From the NCBI GenBank assembly GCA_035771175.1, contig CM069604.1, positions 16,555,115 through 16,619,114 on the forward strand: 64,000 nt of DNA, given 5' to 3'. Positions 1 to 12,209 of this stretch are shown piece after piece (position 1 is the first letter of the stretch; each line of letters opens with the position of its first letter). The position numbers and the translations under genes are program-made. A model generated the notes under the pieces. The model had not been told where the DNA came from. It was given only the letters and a program-made list of their open reading frames with translations, and ran no database searches. This DNA comes from Paratinospora sagittata. Its lineage: Eukaryota > Streptophyta > Magnoliopsida > Ranunculales > Menispermaceae.

Positions 1-102
1 TGATGCTTCAATGATAGTACTTTCTCCCACTTTTGAAATATCAAAAAAAGTAAAGTAGCATGAAATATATCTCCCCCATATATAGAGGTAAGCATCAAAG
101 TA

Positions 103-489
103 TCACAGACCGGTCTCAGAGAACACCCCAAGTTCTCTGTGAATATGAAAAAATTGGTCTCTTTGTAAAGCTTTAGTAAATATGTCAGCCAGTTGTTCTT
201 TGGTTCCAATATGAGATAATACAACTTCTCTTTTTTGCACATGATCCCGTAAAAAGTGATGTCTTATTTGAATATGCTTAGTTTGGGAGTGCAATACATG
301 ATTTTTTGATATGTTAATAGCAATGGTCTTATCACACAAATTTTCTGCACATTGAATAAGTATTTGATAATCCTGAAGTTGTTGTTTCACGTAAAGAACC
401 TGAGAATAGCAACTTCCAGCTGCAACATATTCTGCTTCAGCTGTGAATAATGCAATGGAATGTTGTTTCTTGCAAAACCAAGAAATCAA
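103..489 (-). pseudogene. copia RNase H domain fragment
   Basis: A 128-residue reading frame whose N-terminal part carries the copia RNase H signature TAEAEYVAAGSC, followed by the usual HIQIRHHFLRDHV and LADIFTKAL blocks. This is the last domain of the copia polyprotein and would degrade the RNA strand of the RNA-DNA hybrid. Upstream on the minus strand it is separated from RT (537-1620) by a frame break near 490-540. It ends with its own stop shortly before the presumed polypurine tract, as expected for the end of pol. Confidence 0.9.
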
Positions 490-536
490 AGAATTTCCAA
501 GAAAGTGACAAAATTCGGAGGTACTTTTCCTATCTG

Positions 537-1620
537 TTAGACTACCGGCATAGTCGGAGTTACATAACTTCTGAGATCAAAAGTAGTACCTTTGGAATAC
601 CAAATTCCTAAGTGTGTTATGCCATTTATGTATCTGAATATTCGTTTGACACACTTTAAATGAGATTCTTTAGGTTCAGATTGAAATCTTGCACAAAGAC
701 AGACACTGAACATGATGTCAGGTCGACTTGTTGTTAAGTACAAAAGACTTCCAATCATGCTTCTATAGAGTTTTGAATCAATTGATTTACCTTTTCATCC
801 TTATCTAATTTGATTGCAAAAGTACAAAGATTATCAATCGATTTCAAATTGTGCATTTGAAACTTTTTTACCATCTCCTCAGCATACTTTGATTGGCTTA
901 TGAAGGTGCCTTTCAGCATTTGTTTAATTTGTAAGCCGAGAAAGTATGTAAGTTCTCTAATCATACTCATTTCAAATTCCTTCTGCATTAATTTTGAAAA
1001 CTCATCACATAGTTCTTTGTTTGATGCACCAAAAATGATATTGTCTACATATATTTGAACAATAAGCATATTATCATTGTGGTGTTTAATAAACAAAGTT
1101 GGATCAAGTTTTCCCTTTAAAACTTATGATCTAAAAGAAATGAACTCAATCGATCATACCAAGCTCTTGGAGCTTGTCTTAATCCATATAAAGCTTTGTG
1201 GAGTTTGAACAAATATTCCGGGTCTTGAGCATCCTCAAACCCTGGAAATTGTTCCACATATACCTCTTCGTTGATGTATCCATTTAGAAAAGCACTCTTT
1301 ACATCCATTTGGTATAAGGGAAAATCCTTGTAACAAGCATAGGCAAGTAACATTTTTATTGCCTCTAATCTTGCTACTGGGACAAAGGCTTCTTCGAAGT
1401 CTATGCCTTCTTCTTGGTTGTACCCTTGTGCAACCAATCTAGCCTTATTGTGGACAATGATGCCTTGTTCATTCCTTTTGTTCCTAAAAATCCATTTGGT
1501 TCCAATAACAGATTGATGAAAAGGTCTAGGAACTAATTCCCATACTTTGTTTAGCACAAAGTGTCCTAGTTCTTCTTGCATAGCAAAAATCCAGTTTTCA
1601 TCTTTCAATGCATCTTCCAC
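537..1620 (-). pseudogene. copia reverse transcriptase, broken, catalytic YVDD changed to YVDN
   Basis: Three frames together make up the RT. 1117-1620 has the fingers and palm start ([51 protein letters not shown]). 755-1096 has the palm active site and FLGLQI. 537-758 has the thumb/connection (MIGSLLYLTTSRPDIMFSVC). The catalytic box that is normally YVDD reads YVDN (QIYVDNIIFG), so the second metal-binding aspartate is lost by what would be a single G-to-A change. Frame breaks lie near 1097-1116 and about 755. This copy cannot make active RT. Confidence 0.92.
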
Positions 1621-1698
1621 TTTAATTGGTTCAAATTGTGATACAAAAGCAACAAGCTCTTGATCTTTTTGAGTTGAGGCTCTAATGGATACACCTTT

Positions 1699-2760
1699 TC
1701 ATAGATCTCCTAAAATTTGATCTTGGGAGAGACCTTGAAGCAATCTAGAATTTTTAGAAGATTCTAAAGATGGTTCAGGTTCAAGATCTATAACCTTGGT
1801 TATCTTGGGTTCATCGTCATCAAAGTTTAATTGCTTAAATTCATCCTCAAGACTTTTCTTATTAACACTTTCTTCAAAGTTTACATGAATTGATTCTTCT
1901 ACAGTTTGATTAGATTTGTTGAAGACTCTGTAAGCTCTACTATGAGAAGAATATCCTAAAAATCTTCCTATGTCTGATTTAGGTTCAAACTTATCTAAAT
2001 TTTCTTTATCATTAAGAATAAAACATTTACATCCGGTGTTGGGTGCTCTACCCTTCCATAGTTCATATGGAGTTTTATTCAAGTCTTTTCTAATCAGAAC
2101 TCGGTTCATCACATAGCAGGCAGTGTTCATAGCTTCACCCCAAAAATGATTTGCAATGTTATACTCATTGAGCATTGTTTTACACATCTCCTGCAGAGCT
2201 CTATTCTTTCTTTCAACTACACCATTTTTTTGTGGTGTCCTAGGGCAGTGTAACCTTGATTGTTATAAAATTCTTCGAGATTTTTATTGACAAATTCTCC
2301 ACCTCTATCACTCCAAATTATATTGATTTTGTATCCCTTTTCATTTTCGACTCTTTTACAGAATTTTATAAATGTTTCACAAGCATAAGATTTATGAGCT
2401 AATAGAAATACCCATGTGAATCGAGTAAAGTCATCAACAATCACAAACACATGATTTACCACCTAAGATTTGAGTTTTGGTTGGTTCGAAAAGATCCATA
2501 TGAATCAGTTTGAGAGCTCTAGAGGTTGATTGATGCCTCTTGCTCTTAAATGATGATCGGGTGTGCTTGCCAAGTTGACATGGTTCACAAACCTTATCAT
2601 TTGAGTAAGTTCCTTCGGAATACCCGTGGTCAAATCATGTTTGACAATTCTAGATATGTTGTCCATATTAACATGAGCTAATCTCCTATGCCATAGCCAT
2701 GCACCATTACCAGAGATAGCACTTAAACATGTTACATTTTGTTTCTTCATGTCATTGAAG
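1699..2760 (-). pseudogene. copia integrase, broken into several frames
   Basis: The zinc-binding N-terminal region lies in the frame ending at 2505 (HRRLAHVNMDNISRIVKHDL). The catalytic core is at 2217-2462: FVIVDDFTRFTWVFLL holds the first Asp and IIWSDRGGEFVN the second. The C-terminal part is at 1699-2187 (NTACYVMNRVLIRKDLNKTPYELWKG, then GYSSHSRAYRVFN). The region expected to hold the third catalytic residue (Glu) falls at the break between 2187 and 2217 and is not readable. Its position between protease and RT fixes the copia assignment. Confidence 0.88.
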
Positions 2761-2841
2761 TTTGTGCAATGCACATTCTTAATTCTTGATGCCATGAATG
2801 CAACAGTTTTATCAGTATGCTTGACAATACACCTATTTGCC

Positions 2842-3039
2842 TCAAATGAAATGTACATCAGATATGGATAGAGAATCTGTACCAATAGTTCCAATGCCTT
2901 CAATATCACCCTTGTTAGCATCTCCGAACGTGACCTTTCCTCCTTTCTTCTTTTCAAGGCTTAGAAAGTTAGATCTATCTCCAGACATGTGCCTTGAGCA
3001 GCCGTTGTCTAGATACCATATATCTTCATTTTTGCACAT
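2842..3039 (-). pseudogene. copia aspartic protease, catalytic DSG changed to DNG
   Basis: A short frame with WYLDNGCSRHMSGD, the copia protease active-site block that normally reads LDSGCSRHMTGD. The catalytic Asp is kept but the following Ser is Asn. It also has KGGKVTFGDANKGDIEGIGTIG, typical of the flap region in this family. It overlaps the neighbouring pol frames out of phase because of indels. It would have processed the Gag-Pol polyprotein. Confidence 0.85.
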
Positions 3040-3217
3040 CTACACAACATAAAATATTTTTGATTTTGGTACCCATGCTTGTTTGGGTCCATGCATGTTA
3101 GCATCAGTAAGAACAGATTTTTCAATCCTGCATATTTTCTTCTCTTTCCATGTAAGACGTTGCCTCTAAGTATTGTATGATCTTCCCTATGACATTTGTT
3201 GCATTTTGGTCTTTTGG

Positions 3218-4618
3218 TCAGTACGGTGTCGTACTCCTTTTGTTTATACCCATGTGTGTAGCTAAGCCAGTCTTGTCGAGTGCACATCTTTGTGATCCTA
3301 ACATCATGTAAAATTTCTTTTGACCATTTGTGTATTTAATCACAGTGTCGTTCAGGTCTTCCTTTTCTTTTTTAAGGGTTTGATTTTCATTTTTCAGCTT
3401 CCCAACAACTTTCTTAAGTTGCTCATTATCTAGAGACAGTTCGTCTAGCTCTTCTTCTTGGAATTCAATTTCCTCAAGAGCTTCTTCAAGACTATGCTTA
3501 AGTTTTTCATTCTTCCTAATCTCTTTACTAAGTTTTGACTTAAGCTCCTGAATATAAATGTTGAACTCATAAGGTTCGTTAGTAGGTTCAGTTTTTACCT
3601 TTGTGCTTGCCATTAAGTACAATGCAGCAGTGTGATGTGAATCCACTTCATCTTCGCTTGAGCTTGAATCATTCCATGTGGCTTTGAGAACTTTCTTGTC
3701 TTTCCTGTAAGAACTGGTGTTCTTCTTATATTTTATGGGACATTCACTCTTTATATGACCTGGTTTGTTACAACCGTAACATATTAACTTCATAGGTTTA
3801 GGCTCGGGTTTCTTTCCTTTGTGAAACCTTGAGTAAGAGTTATTCTTACTCTTTTTTCTAAGTAACTTGTTGAACTTTCTAGACAACATAGCCATGTCAT
3901 CTTCTGAGTCTGAATCACCTTCAGAATCAGTTTCAACGTTGAGGACAATAGATTTCTTTTCTTTTTCCTCAACTTTGACCGGGCTCATCTTATCTTTTAA
4001 CTTCATTTCATGAGCCATTAATGAACCGCATAGTTCATCAAATGTGTATTTAGCCACATTCTTGGCTTCTTCAATGGTTGTGGCCTTGGGTTCCCATGCT
4101 CTGGGTAGGCCTCTTAGAAACTTTCTAACTGTTTCTTCTTGGTCATAGATTTTTCCTAGGTTTTTCGTCTCATTGATGTTTGTTGTAAACCGAGCAATAA
4201 CTTCAACTAACAGTTGGAGCTTTGCCTTTTTAACTTGCAAAGTTCCTTCGTGGGTGACCTCTAACTTGTTCCAGATTTCCTTAGCGGTTTCACATGCACT
4301 AACTCTATTGAACTCTTCGACTGATTAATTGCAAAATAAAATGTTTACATCTTGGTTATTCAATAGTTCTCTTTCTTTTTTCTTGGTACTCCATTTGTCT
4401 ATTTCCTTTGGGACAGTAACATCGTCAACTATTTTAGTAGGCGTTGGACAGCTGTATGTCACAACATCCCACATTTCTAAATCTTGGGCTTTAAGGTAGT
4501 ACCTAATCTTACTTTTCCAGTGTGAATAGTTTTCTCCCTTGAACAGTGGTGGTCGGTTAGTGGAGTTTCCTTCACCTGAGAGATAAGTACTTCTTTCGTT
4601 TTGTCTTGCCATACTCAA
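3218..4618 (-). pseudogene. copia gag with CCHC zinc knuckle and long coiled coil
   Basis: Two frames (4325-4618 and 3218-4240) are separated by a break near 4240-4324. The first carries the N-terminal retrotransposon gag block (RPPLFKGENYSHWKSKIRYYL). The second has the gag core, an intact zinc knuckle CYGCNKPGHIKSEC (about 3745-3785), acidic and serine-rich linkers, then a long heptad-like helix (about residues 225-310, rich in E, K and L). The coiled coil followed by LGSQRCALDKTGL is characteristic of SIRE-type gag. Start chosen at 4618 (MSMARQNERS), about 30 nt downstream of the primer binding site. Confidence 0.88.
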
Positions 4619-4648
4619 TCAAAGATGGTTAGATACTTTGACGGTTAA

Positions 4649-4664
4649 CCTGCTCTGACACCAA
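4649..4664 (-). other. primer binding site, initiator tRNA-Met type
   Basis: On the minus strand the sequence next to the LTR reads TTGGTGTCAGAGCAGG. This matches the usual plant iMet PBS (TGGTATCAGAGC) with one change. It sits one base inside the LTR end (CCAACA), the standard position for priming minus-strand DNA synthesis. Confidence 0.9.
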
Positions 4665-4665
4665 T

Positions 4666-6637
4666 TGTTGGCCCAGATATGTCCAAGAGGGGGATGAATT
4701 CGACACTTAACAGATTTTAACCTTTCTTAAAATTGGGCGGAATAAGGAAAGCAAATTAAACAAAGTATAGCAATTAGATACAAAAAATATAAATGGGACA
4801 ATGCAAGCAAGATTTATAGCGGTTTGGTCACGCCTACATCTACTACCTAACCTCCTCAGTTAAGATTTGTTCAAATTCCACTATTGACCTTCTTACGGGT
4901 GAAGATAAAACCGGTACACTTTCTCAACTTACGGGTGTGAGAACTACCGTTTCTCAACTTACGGGTGTGAGAGGACCGTTTCTCAACTTACGAGTGTGAG
5001 AAGACCGTTTACAACTTTGAGCAACACTTGCTCTAACTTAGTGACTTACCAATCACCACAAACTGAATACAAGATGAGATATGATTCCCTTTACTCATAA
5101 TCAAAGTGATACTTACAAAGCTTTGGATTGAACCTTCTATAGTCACAGATTCAGCAAGATATGTGTGATGAAGTTTATGCTGAAAACAGGTTCAAAGAGT
5201 TTTTGTCTTCTTCAATGGGTTTTTGAAATAATGAAGATGAAGATCAATCAACCCAGAAGACTTGAAGTTCTTCTTTCAAAAAGATCGTAAGATCAAGCAC
5301 AAGTGAAAGAAGACTAACTTTCAAAAAGTGTTTTAGCGCAAACGAAAACTGTTAATACGATTTTAATGAATATCAGTTTCGTATTTCGTTAGTGGTTTTT
5401 CTACTCTAAGGCAGCACGTATGTATAGGAATAACAAAGGTGCAACAGACTTGGTAATTTTGGCGCTCTAAGTTATTTCAAATATGACGTTAACATTCTTT
5501 CCCGAAATGGATCGATTCAGCTTAATGCATATTACGACGATAGCACATGAATCATCTGATTCGTTCATGAAAGAGGAATGTTCTAACGAAGTTTTAGAAC
5601 GTTTAAAAAGTTTTGAAAAGTTGTTGTACAATTCTAAAAAGTTTTGAAAAGTATTCGTACGTTTCTGAAAAAGTTAACAAAAATAGCAGTAATGTCATAA
5701 CAGCCAAAATATATTTTCTGTCGTTTTGTTTCTTTGAAGGCGCTCACAGAGCATCAGCGTCATGTTGAACAATGAAGTGAAGGCGCTACTAAATAGTAAG
5801 TGTCCTGACATACTTTGACAATTGAACGATTTAAATCATGAGGGCGCTACTTACCAATGAGCGTCCTGCTTTGTTTTAAAACTTTTGACACGAGGGCGCT
5901 ACTCAAGAGCAAGTGTCCTGAACTTTTAAAAATAATTTTAAAACAATGTTAAGTGCGCTGACAAACGGTAAGCGCCCTGAAAGTTATTTAAGTTGATTCT
6001 AAAAATAAGGGTGCTCTTACACAAGTAGCGTCCTGATAATTTATTCAACTTATAACTTATCAGCGTCCTTAAAGATTGAAATCACTTAAAGACAAAGAGA
6101 TCTTTCAGCGAGCTGAAACTAAGTTAGCGTCCTGACATTCTCAAAGATTGATAAAGGAAAGGTCGATATTACCAAGTGAGCGTCCTTATTAATCAGATCA
6201 ATTCAACTCTGAGCGTCCTAACATTTTATCAACGTCCTGAGGGCAATGCTAAAACATTAGCGTTCTGAAACACTTTTATAAAAGCGGTTTTTTATTTCTC
6301 AGTTAAAGCTCGATAAAACATAACGTAACCGAATTAAATCTATCATGCAACCTATCGATTAAAACATGCAGACATGCATATTGCTGAATCACATGACATA
6401 GAAGGTCCTACAACCTATCATAATCTAATCGTACAAATAAACATCTTCAAACAATCATGGTCTTCAAGAAGATCTTTTAATATGTTTGCCATGCATCATT
6501 GAGTCTTTGATACCTTTAAGTAAGATTAGATATGTCATATGTGCAGTAATATCATAAACAGAATGTAGTTTTGTAATCATCAAAATCTTTCATAATAGGG
6601 GCATATTCTCAGGGACATGAGGATAATTGGTTCAACA
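4666..6637 (-). repeat. 5' LTR of the SIRE-like copia element
   Basis: Starts TGTTG and ends CAACA, a 5-bp terminal inverted repeat, 1972 bp long. Its reverse complement matches 61415-63279 over most of the length. It has three parts: a U3 part with many GGACGCT/AGCGCCC inverted-repeat units (about 5740-6260), a TATA-like site (minus TATACATA near 5420), and tandem TCTCAACTTACGGGTGTGAGA-type repeats near the PBS side (4921-5010). Confidence 0.93.
4921..5010 (-). repeat. tandem repeat in the LTR, unit about 31 bp
   Basis: Three successive copies of a unit with core TCTCAACTTACGGGTGTGAG, each partly self-complementary (TCTCA...TGAGA). Diverged copies occur at the matching place in the other SIRE-type LTRs, for example 12085-12200 and 63045-63095. 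Its position between TATA and PBS puts it in the transcribed leader, so it may form serial hairpins in the RNA. Confidence 0.85.
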
Positions 6638-7919
6638 AAAACATGTAATTTTTGGATCAAATCAATCTTTTTAGAAAATATTGCAAGTAGTTTGAAATAA
6701 TCTTGAAATACTTTGAAATCACATCAAACACTTTGAGCATCAAGATAAAGACTTGAAAACATTTGAAATCATTTTCCAATAATAAAAACATGATTGAAAA
6801 CATTAAAATCATTTTCAAATAGATTAAACATCATGATCATTTGAAATATGATGATTTTGCAAAAGCCTTATGCATGTATGATTTGAAAGGATTGAGCAAT
6901 AAGAAATAAATAAAGTACATCCTAATTCTAGACTTACATATCTTTCTCTTAATCTCAATTCTACTCTTCTTGAAGTCTTCAATCTTTGTTCATGATGTTC
7001 ATCATTAAAAGAGCCTTTGATCTTGAATTGAGCTTTAAGTCCATTTTGTACTTGTAATTCGTCTTCCTTCTTCTTTTTGTTTGTGGTGTTGAAACATGCT
7101 TAGTTCAAACATTAGCACCAAATGGTATATTTTTTGTTAGCATCAAAACACATAGGAGAGTGCTAAGTGAGAGACTACTTAGGCCAATACCATCATCTAA
7201 GTATTAGAGTGAGACTCACTCCTCATTATCATACATGAGGGTAGCGCCCGGCCTCTCAATACTCATTATCAAGTAACCATTCTTGGGTTTCCATTCCTAA
7301 CTATGACAGTACCAGTGACCATAAGTGTTGATCAACCACTCATGCGAATCTCATTCTTAGTAGGTTCCCCCCAATGAGAAGGTTACTAATGTCTAAGACC
7401 CACTTTGGCAAATCCAAGACATGCTCCAATTCAAATCTTTTCATGCATTCAAAACAAAAATGCAATTACACTAGCATGCTTACATTTCCCAATGATATTT
7501 ATACATATAGTGTCATACATAAAACCACATGTAAGAAATACTCACAATTAACCAAGTTCCACACTACAGTCAATTCTTTACACAAACTACTCACACCAAA
7601 TTCTATTGCCCATACCATAATTCAGCCAATTTCAAAATCAAATCTCTCTAAACATCATACAAAAATCAAATTTAATCACAATCCTCAGCTAATTTACACT
7701 AAAATCCACCCTGGAAAATGATCAAACCCTCGACTGCTTCAGCTGAAATAGGGTTTGATCGTCTCCTCCAACCAACCCAGGTTTCATACAAGTTTGCTTC
7801 AAATGCATTTTCCATCAATAATCCATTTAGAAACATAATTAAGCAATTATACCCACGAGATTCATACTTCTAAAATTCCCCAAATTCGTCCAACCATCAC
7901 CAAATCCATCCAAATTCAC
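6638..7919. other. non-coding, AT-rich; possible older LTR remnant
   Basis: No supportable gene. 6640-7100 is rich in TTTGAAA/ATTTTCAA words and weakly resembles the reverse complement of the interior of SIRE-type LTRs (compare 11000-11150), so it may be an older LTR into which the element at 1-6637 inserted. 7130-7760 is unrelated repeat-like DNA with the words AGTGAGAGACTACTTAGG and GGGTTTGATCGTCTCC; not recognised. Confidence 0.4.
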
Positions 7920-8009
7920 ATATGTGTTATTCTAATTAACCCCATGATAGATATTTTGATGATTACAAGCCATTCCATGTGTAAAACTAATTTCTACTTT
8001 GAGTGTTTT

Positions 8010-10803
8010 TGTTAACCTATGTGGTTTATCACGTAGCTTGTCCCTAAATATATTGTGATAACGTATATTTTGATGATCACAAACACAGCACTTTTTGGTG
8101 CTAACAAACATTTATCAAGAACTTATCTCTGCACCAAAGGAAAATCAAAAAGTCAAAGAACGACTCGATCAAGGAACTCAAAGCTCATATCCAACGGTCA
8201 AGTTCGTTTTAACTAAAGAACTTCAACGATCACATCTTGATTTCAAGATCACTTCACTCGGACGTTTTGATCAAGCTTCATGTCTACATCTCTCGATCAA
8301 CGTCCAAGTCATTCAACTCTGAAATGCTCTTATTGAAGATCTCATAATGAAGAGTTGGATTTAATGGTTATGAGAAATGAGAAATACACAAGGAATTTAA
8401 GGTATATCTTTCTCTAATCATTATTGCTCAAAATGTTTTTAAAATCATACTTAAATCATCTATATATGTTTTTCTAATCTGCATGTTTTGATCATATGTT
8501 TTACGGTATTTCAAACGATCTAATATTACATATTTAATTTGAAACCCATTGAGTTTTTTCGCATTTATCGTAGATTTATCGCGAGTCAAAATTGTTTTCG
8601 AAAGAGTCATTAGGACGCTGATAACGTTCAAGGTTGAATTGAATTGATTTATCAGGACGCTCACTTCTATAGTAGTGGCCTCCTTTATTAGTCAACCTCT
8701 GAAGTTGTCAGGACGTTGATCCCGCATCAGCTCACTGAAAGATTTCTGAAAGTTCTTCAAAGAATGTTTCTTTGAGGACGCTAATAGTTATAAGTTGAAC
8801 AAACTATTAGGACGCTTTTTGGATAGAAGTGCCCTCACTTTTGGGAATCAACTTAGCAACTTTCAGGACGTTGATTGTCCTTCAACGTGTTTGTGTCTTA
8901 GTTAAAATGTTCTTAATTAGTAGGACACTTACATAGTAGTAGTGCCCTCATGTTATGTTTTTAACTAGTAGGACGCTCACGTAATGTAGCGCCCTCATGT
9001 GTTGTCTTCTGTTTTAAAAAGGTAGGACGCTTACTCAGATAGTAGCGCCCTCATGCACTTAGTTGTTTTAAAACATAGCAGGACGCTAAATGTACATTAG
9101 CCCCCAAGGTTAAGTCGGTTAAGTATCAAAGTAAGTCAAGATGCTTAAGAGTTAGTAACGCCCTCACTTAAGTGTTCGGCAGGACGCTTATACGTAATAA
9201 GCGCCCTCAAGGAACAAAACGACAAAGTTGATATTATGCATTAGGACACTGATTACGGAATCGGGACGGGAAATTCAACAACCGTCACCGTCTAAACAAG
9301 TACACTACATAGGTCTACTTTCTCAAAACAGACTTTTGCACAGAGTCCTTTTCAGACTTATCAGAGATCGTCTCTTATACATGACATAAGTTTTTCCAAA
9401 ACTTTCCCCTTTCATGAAATCTAAAAAGAACCAGAATGTTAGCGAAAATTACAGTTGCTATTTTTATGTAACATTCTAGCCGTTGTGTGCAAACATTTAT
9501 ATTATTTGAATTTCAAATGTCTAACGGCTATGTCCCACTAAGTCTATAAATATCAGCACTTAGGACCAAACAACTTGCCAATCACTTTGTGTTGTGACAA
9601 TACTTTTTGAAAGTTAGTTTGTGTCAAAATGAATTTCATTATCTAATCTTTCAAAGTATTTTTCACTGATACCTATATGATTACAATAGATTTTCATATT
9701 GAGCTTCAATTATACTTTATCTTTGAAAATCTATTTTTATTGGTATCAACTCAAATTCTCAACACTGATTCATATTTGGTATCATTCTTGCTAATGATAG
9801 AATTTGAGAAATAGTTCAAGATATACACAGTTGTACTTGATTTCATATCTTAAGTATTGTATTGAACTATATCAGTAGTTGTGTTAACTACTGATCGTTG
9901 AACCAGAAGTTTTCATACTTATATTCTATATCTATTTTAAAAATTGTCTGTGTCTTTGATTTACACCGGTCCTTCGTTTTATATGTCAATGTTTATTTGG
10001 TATATTTTATTTTTGAAGAAGCACTGATTTTCATATCATATCATTCATGCTTTTCGAAACTACACTTGAGCAATACCGAACATTGAAAGGTAATGGACTG
10101 AAGGTGTATTTCAACTTAGCATTACCTATTTCATATTTCATATCTTTGTAATGCTATGTACTGAGCTTAATGTAAAATGTTCTACTATGTTAGAACCAAC
10201 CAACATCTTAGATTTGTAATGCTAGTGTGTTTCTGGATTGAAACAACCAGGACAAGTGAAGGTAGTTCACTTGATGATTTCAGGATTGAAATCATATAGG
10301 TTATCTCTGAACCTGTAAAAGATAAACTGGTTCATCCTCATCTCGTAAAAGGATAGGTGTGTCCTCAGGCTGTAAGAGGATAAGTTATCTCTTAACCTTT
10401 AAAAGAGAAATGGTTGTTCCTTATCCTGCAAAAGGATCACGGTTCTTCCTTAACACAAAGAAACATGGGTTTCTCCTCATCCCGGAAAAAGGAAACTTGG
10501 TTCATCCTTAGCCCGTGAAAGAATAGGTTTGCCTTTAACCTGTAAAAGGGCAGTTGTAACGGTTTGGTTCTCATCCATAAGAGAATCAGTTAGTGGATTG
10601 ATAAAATCTTAATTGGGAGATTAGGTAGTGGACGTAGGCTTGGCCGAACCACTATAAATTTGTGTGTCAAACTTTTGCAATTTAGTCTGTGTTCTAATTT
10701 GCATCATATTGCAATACACTTATGTAAATCACTAAGTTATTGGAAGATAATTTTTAAAATTGACCATTGCACCCAATTCACCCCCCTCTTGGGTGGACCA
10801 ACA
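8010..10803 (+). mobile_element. inner solo LTR nested in the outer LTR, TSD GTTTT
   Basis: TGTTAACC...GGACCAACA, 2794 bp, with target site duplication GTTTT at 8005-8009 and 10804-10808. It is a sister of the LTR at 16278-18996. The U3 array of GGACGCT...AGCGCCC units spans about 8640-9215. The TATA box is TATAAATA at 9545-9552. Downstream, 10290-10560 has repeated CCTGTAAAAGGATA-like units. There is no PBS after it and no internal domain before it, so it is a solo LTR. Confidence 0.93.
9545..9552 (+). promoter_or_regulatory. TATA box of the solo LTR
   Basis: TATAAATA, followed about 25-30 nt later by a purine/C-rich start-like region (CACTTAGGACC). The same block (TCTATAAAT..CACTTAGGACC) recurs in the sister LTR at 17822-17845. 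Its place downstream of the GGACGCT array marks the U3/R boundary. Confidence 0.7.
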
Positions 10804-12209
10804 GTTTTAGTCATTGAGCAGAAAGTTCAATCAATTAAAGCTGAACCACTCCATCCCAAGATGAGTATTGAAGAATCAAATCAAGCTATGGACAATCAAG
10901 CATTGAGCTACAAGAATTATCATCTTGTGTATTTGTTTTAGATTGTGTTTAGGTTTCTAAAACCTACTCAATAGTTGCTCAACTTGATCTCGATTTTGTT
11001 TTTCTCAAAGTTTTTTTCTTTATGCTTGCAAAAGTTTTGATCTTTTTCATTTGATTTCAAATTATTGGTTTTCAAGTTGTTTTAATCATTTTGTAAGTGT
11101 TCAATTTGATCCAAAATGATTTTGAACTATTGGTTTTTTAAAAGAAAAAAAGCTTAAAATTTCTCAGTTTGAACAAGATGCTCAAGGTTTAGTAGGACGC
11201 TCATATTAGTGGCCAAATCACTTAAGTCCATCCGGCCAAGTACTGTAGGACGCTTCTACAATAGTAAGATGCTCAAATTGTGTATGAAATTTTGGGAAAA
11301 TTTTTGGGCAGTTACTGCAAGACACTCGTTGAGCCATAGCGCCCTTACCAAATGATTGAGAATTTTATTTACTTTTGGTTCACATCCTTCAGGACGCTCA
11401 CTCTCTAGGAGGATGCTCACTCTCTAGGAGGACACTCACCAACGACTTTACTTCTTTTAAGTCATGTTACAGTGGCGCCCTCATCCTTTGTTAAGACACT
11501 CATGAACCTTATGTCAGAAACTTGACATTTCTCTTATTTCTGAAAAAGCTGAATTTTTTATTTTTTCCTTATTCGTGTAAACTCCTTTTTATTAGAATTC
11601 TTCAACAGTTCCCTAGATACCATTTCCATGAAAGAGTCAAGCCGTTTGACTTGAATTTCGAATTACTCTCAAAACGATCTCAAGATTCAAAATTCAGAAT
11701 TGGCACTCTCATGTATTATAAATACAGACTTTGAGCAAGAGATTAAAAAGACTTTTGAAAAAAAAAATTGCACTATTTAAAAGTTAGTCAATTCTTAAAA
11801 CATTTTTCTAAGCTGCAAACTCTGTGATTTTAAAATTTCTCTTTGGAAAATTTGAACTTCGTTTTACATCTTTTCAAAGCATCCAAAGAAAGAGAAGTAA
11901 TATTTTACTCTTCTCAACCACTTCTAAACTTCATTATCTTGCTGAGCATCTACTGAGTAAAGGTTCAAAGATTCAATTGTAAGTATCTCTGAGATTATCT
12001 TATATAGGAAATCTCGATTTTTTTGTTATATCTGTAAATTGAAGCAGCTACTTAAGTTGTTTGTTTATCCTTAGATAAGGATAGTTTAGGTTGACTCACA
12101 CTCGTAAGTTGAGTGATTTAGGTTGACTCACACCCATAAGTTGAGTGATTTTGGTTGACTCACACCCGTAAGTTGAGTAAGATAGGTTGGCTCCCACCTA
12201 TGAAGCTGA

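Larger units (their letters stand above)
1..6637 (-). mobile_element. SIRE-like Ty1/copia retrotransposon, 3' LTR outside the window
   Basis: Read on the minus strand, the order is 5' LTR (4666-6637), PBS, gag, protease, integrase, reverse transcriptase and RNase H. Integrase before RT is the copia order. A purine-rich stretch at about 74-86 (minus GGGGGAGAT) looks like the polypurine tract, so the 3' LTR should lie just left of the window or beyond a missing 3' region. A long coiled coil in the gag C-terminus and a 2-kb LTR point to the SIRE/Maximus lineage. The reading frame is broken in many places, so it is not autonomous. The 5 bases outside the LTR (6638-6642, AAAAC) should be one copy of the target site duplication; the other is not visible. 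Confidence 0.9.

Noticed and set aside
7374..7721. 115-codon ORF
   Set aside because: Composition follows the AT-rich repeat; no motif and no homologous frame elsewhere in the window.
8640..9215. Spaced short repeats resembling a CRISPR array
   Set aside because: The units vary, the spacers are of uneven length, and they lie inside retrotransposon LTRs of a plant genome; no cas genes.
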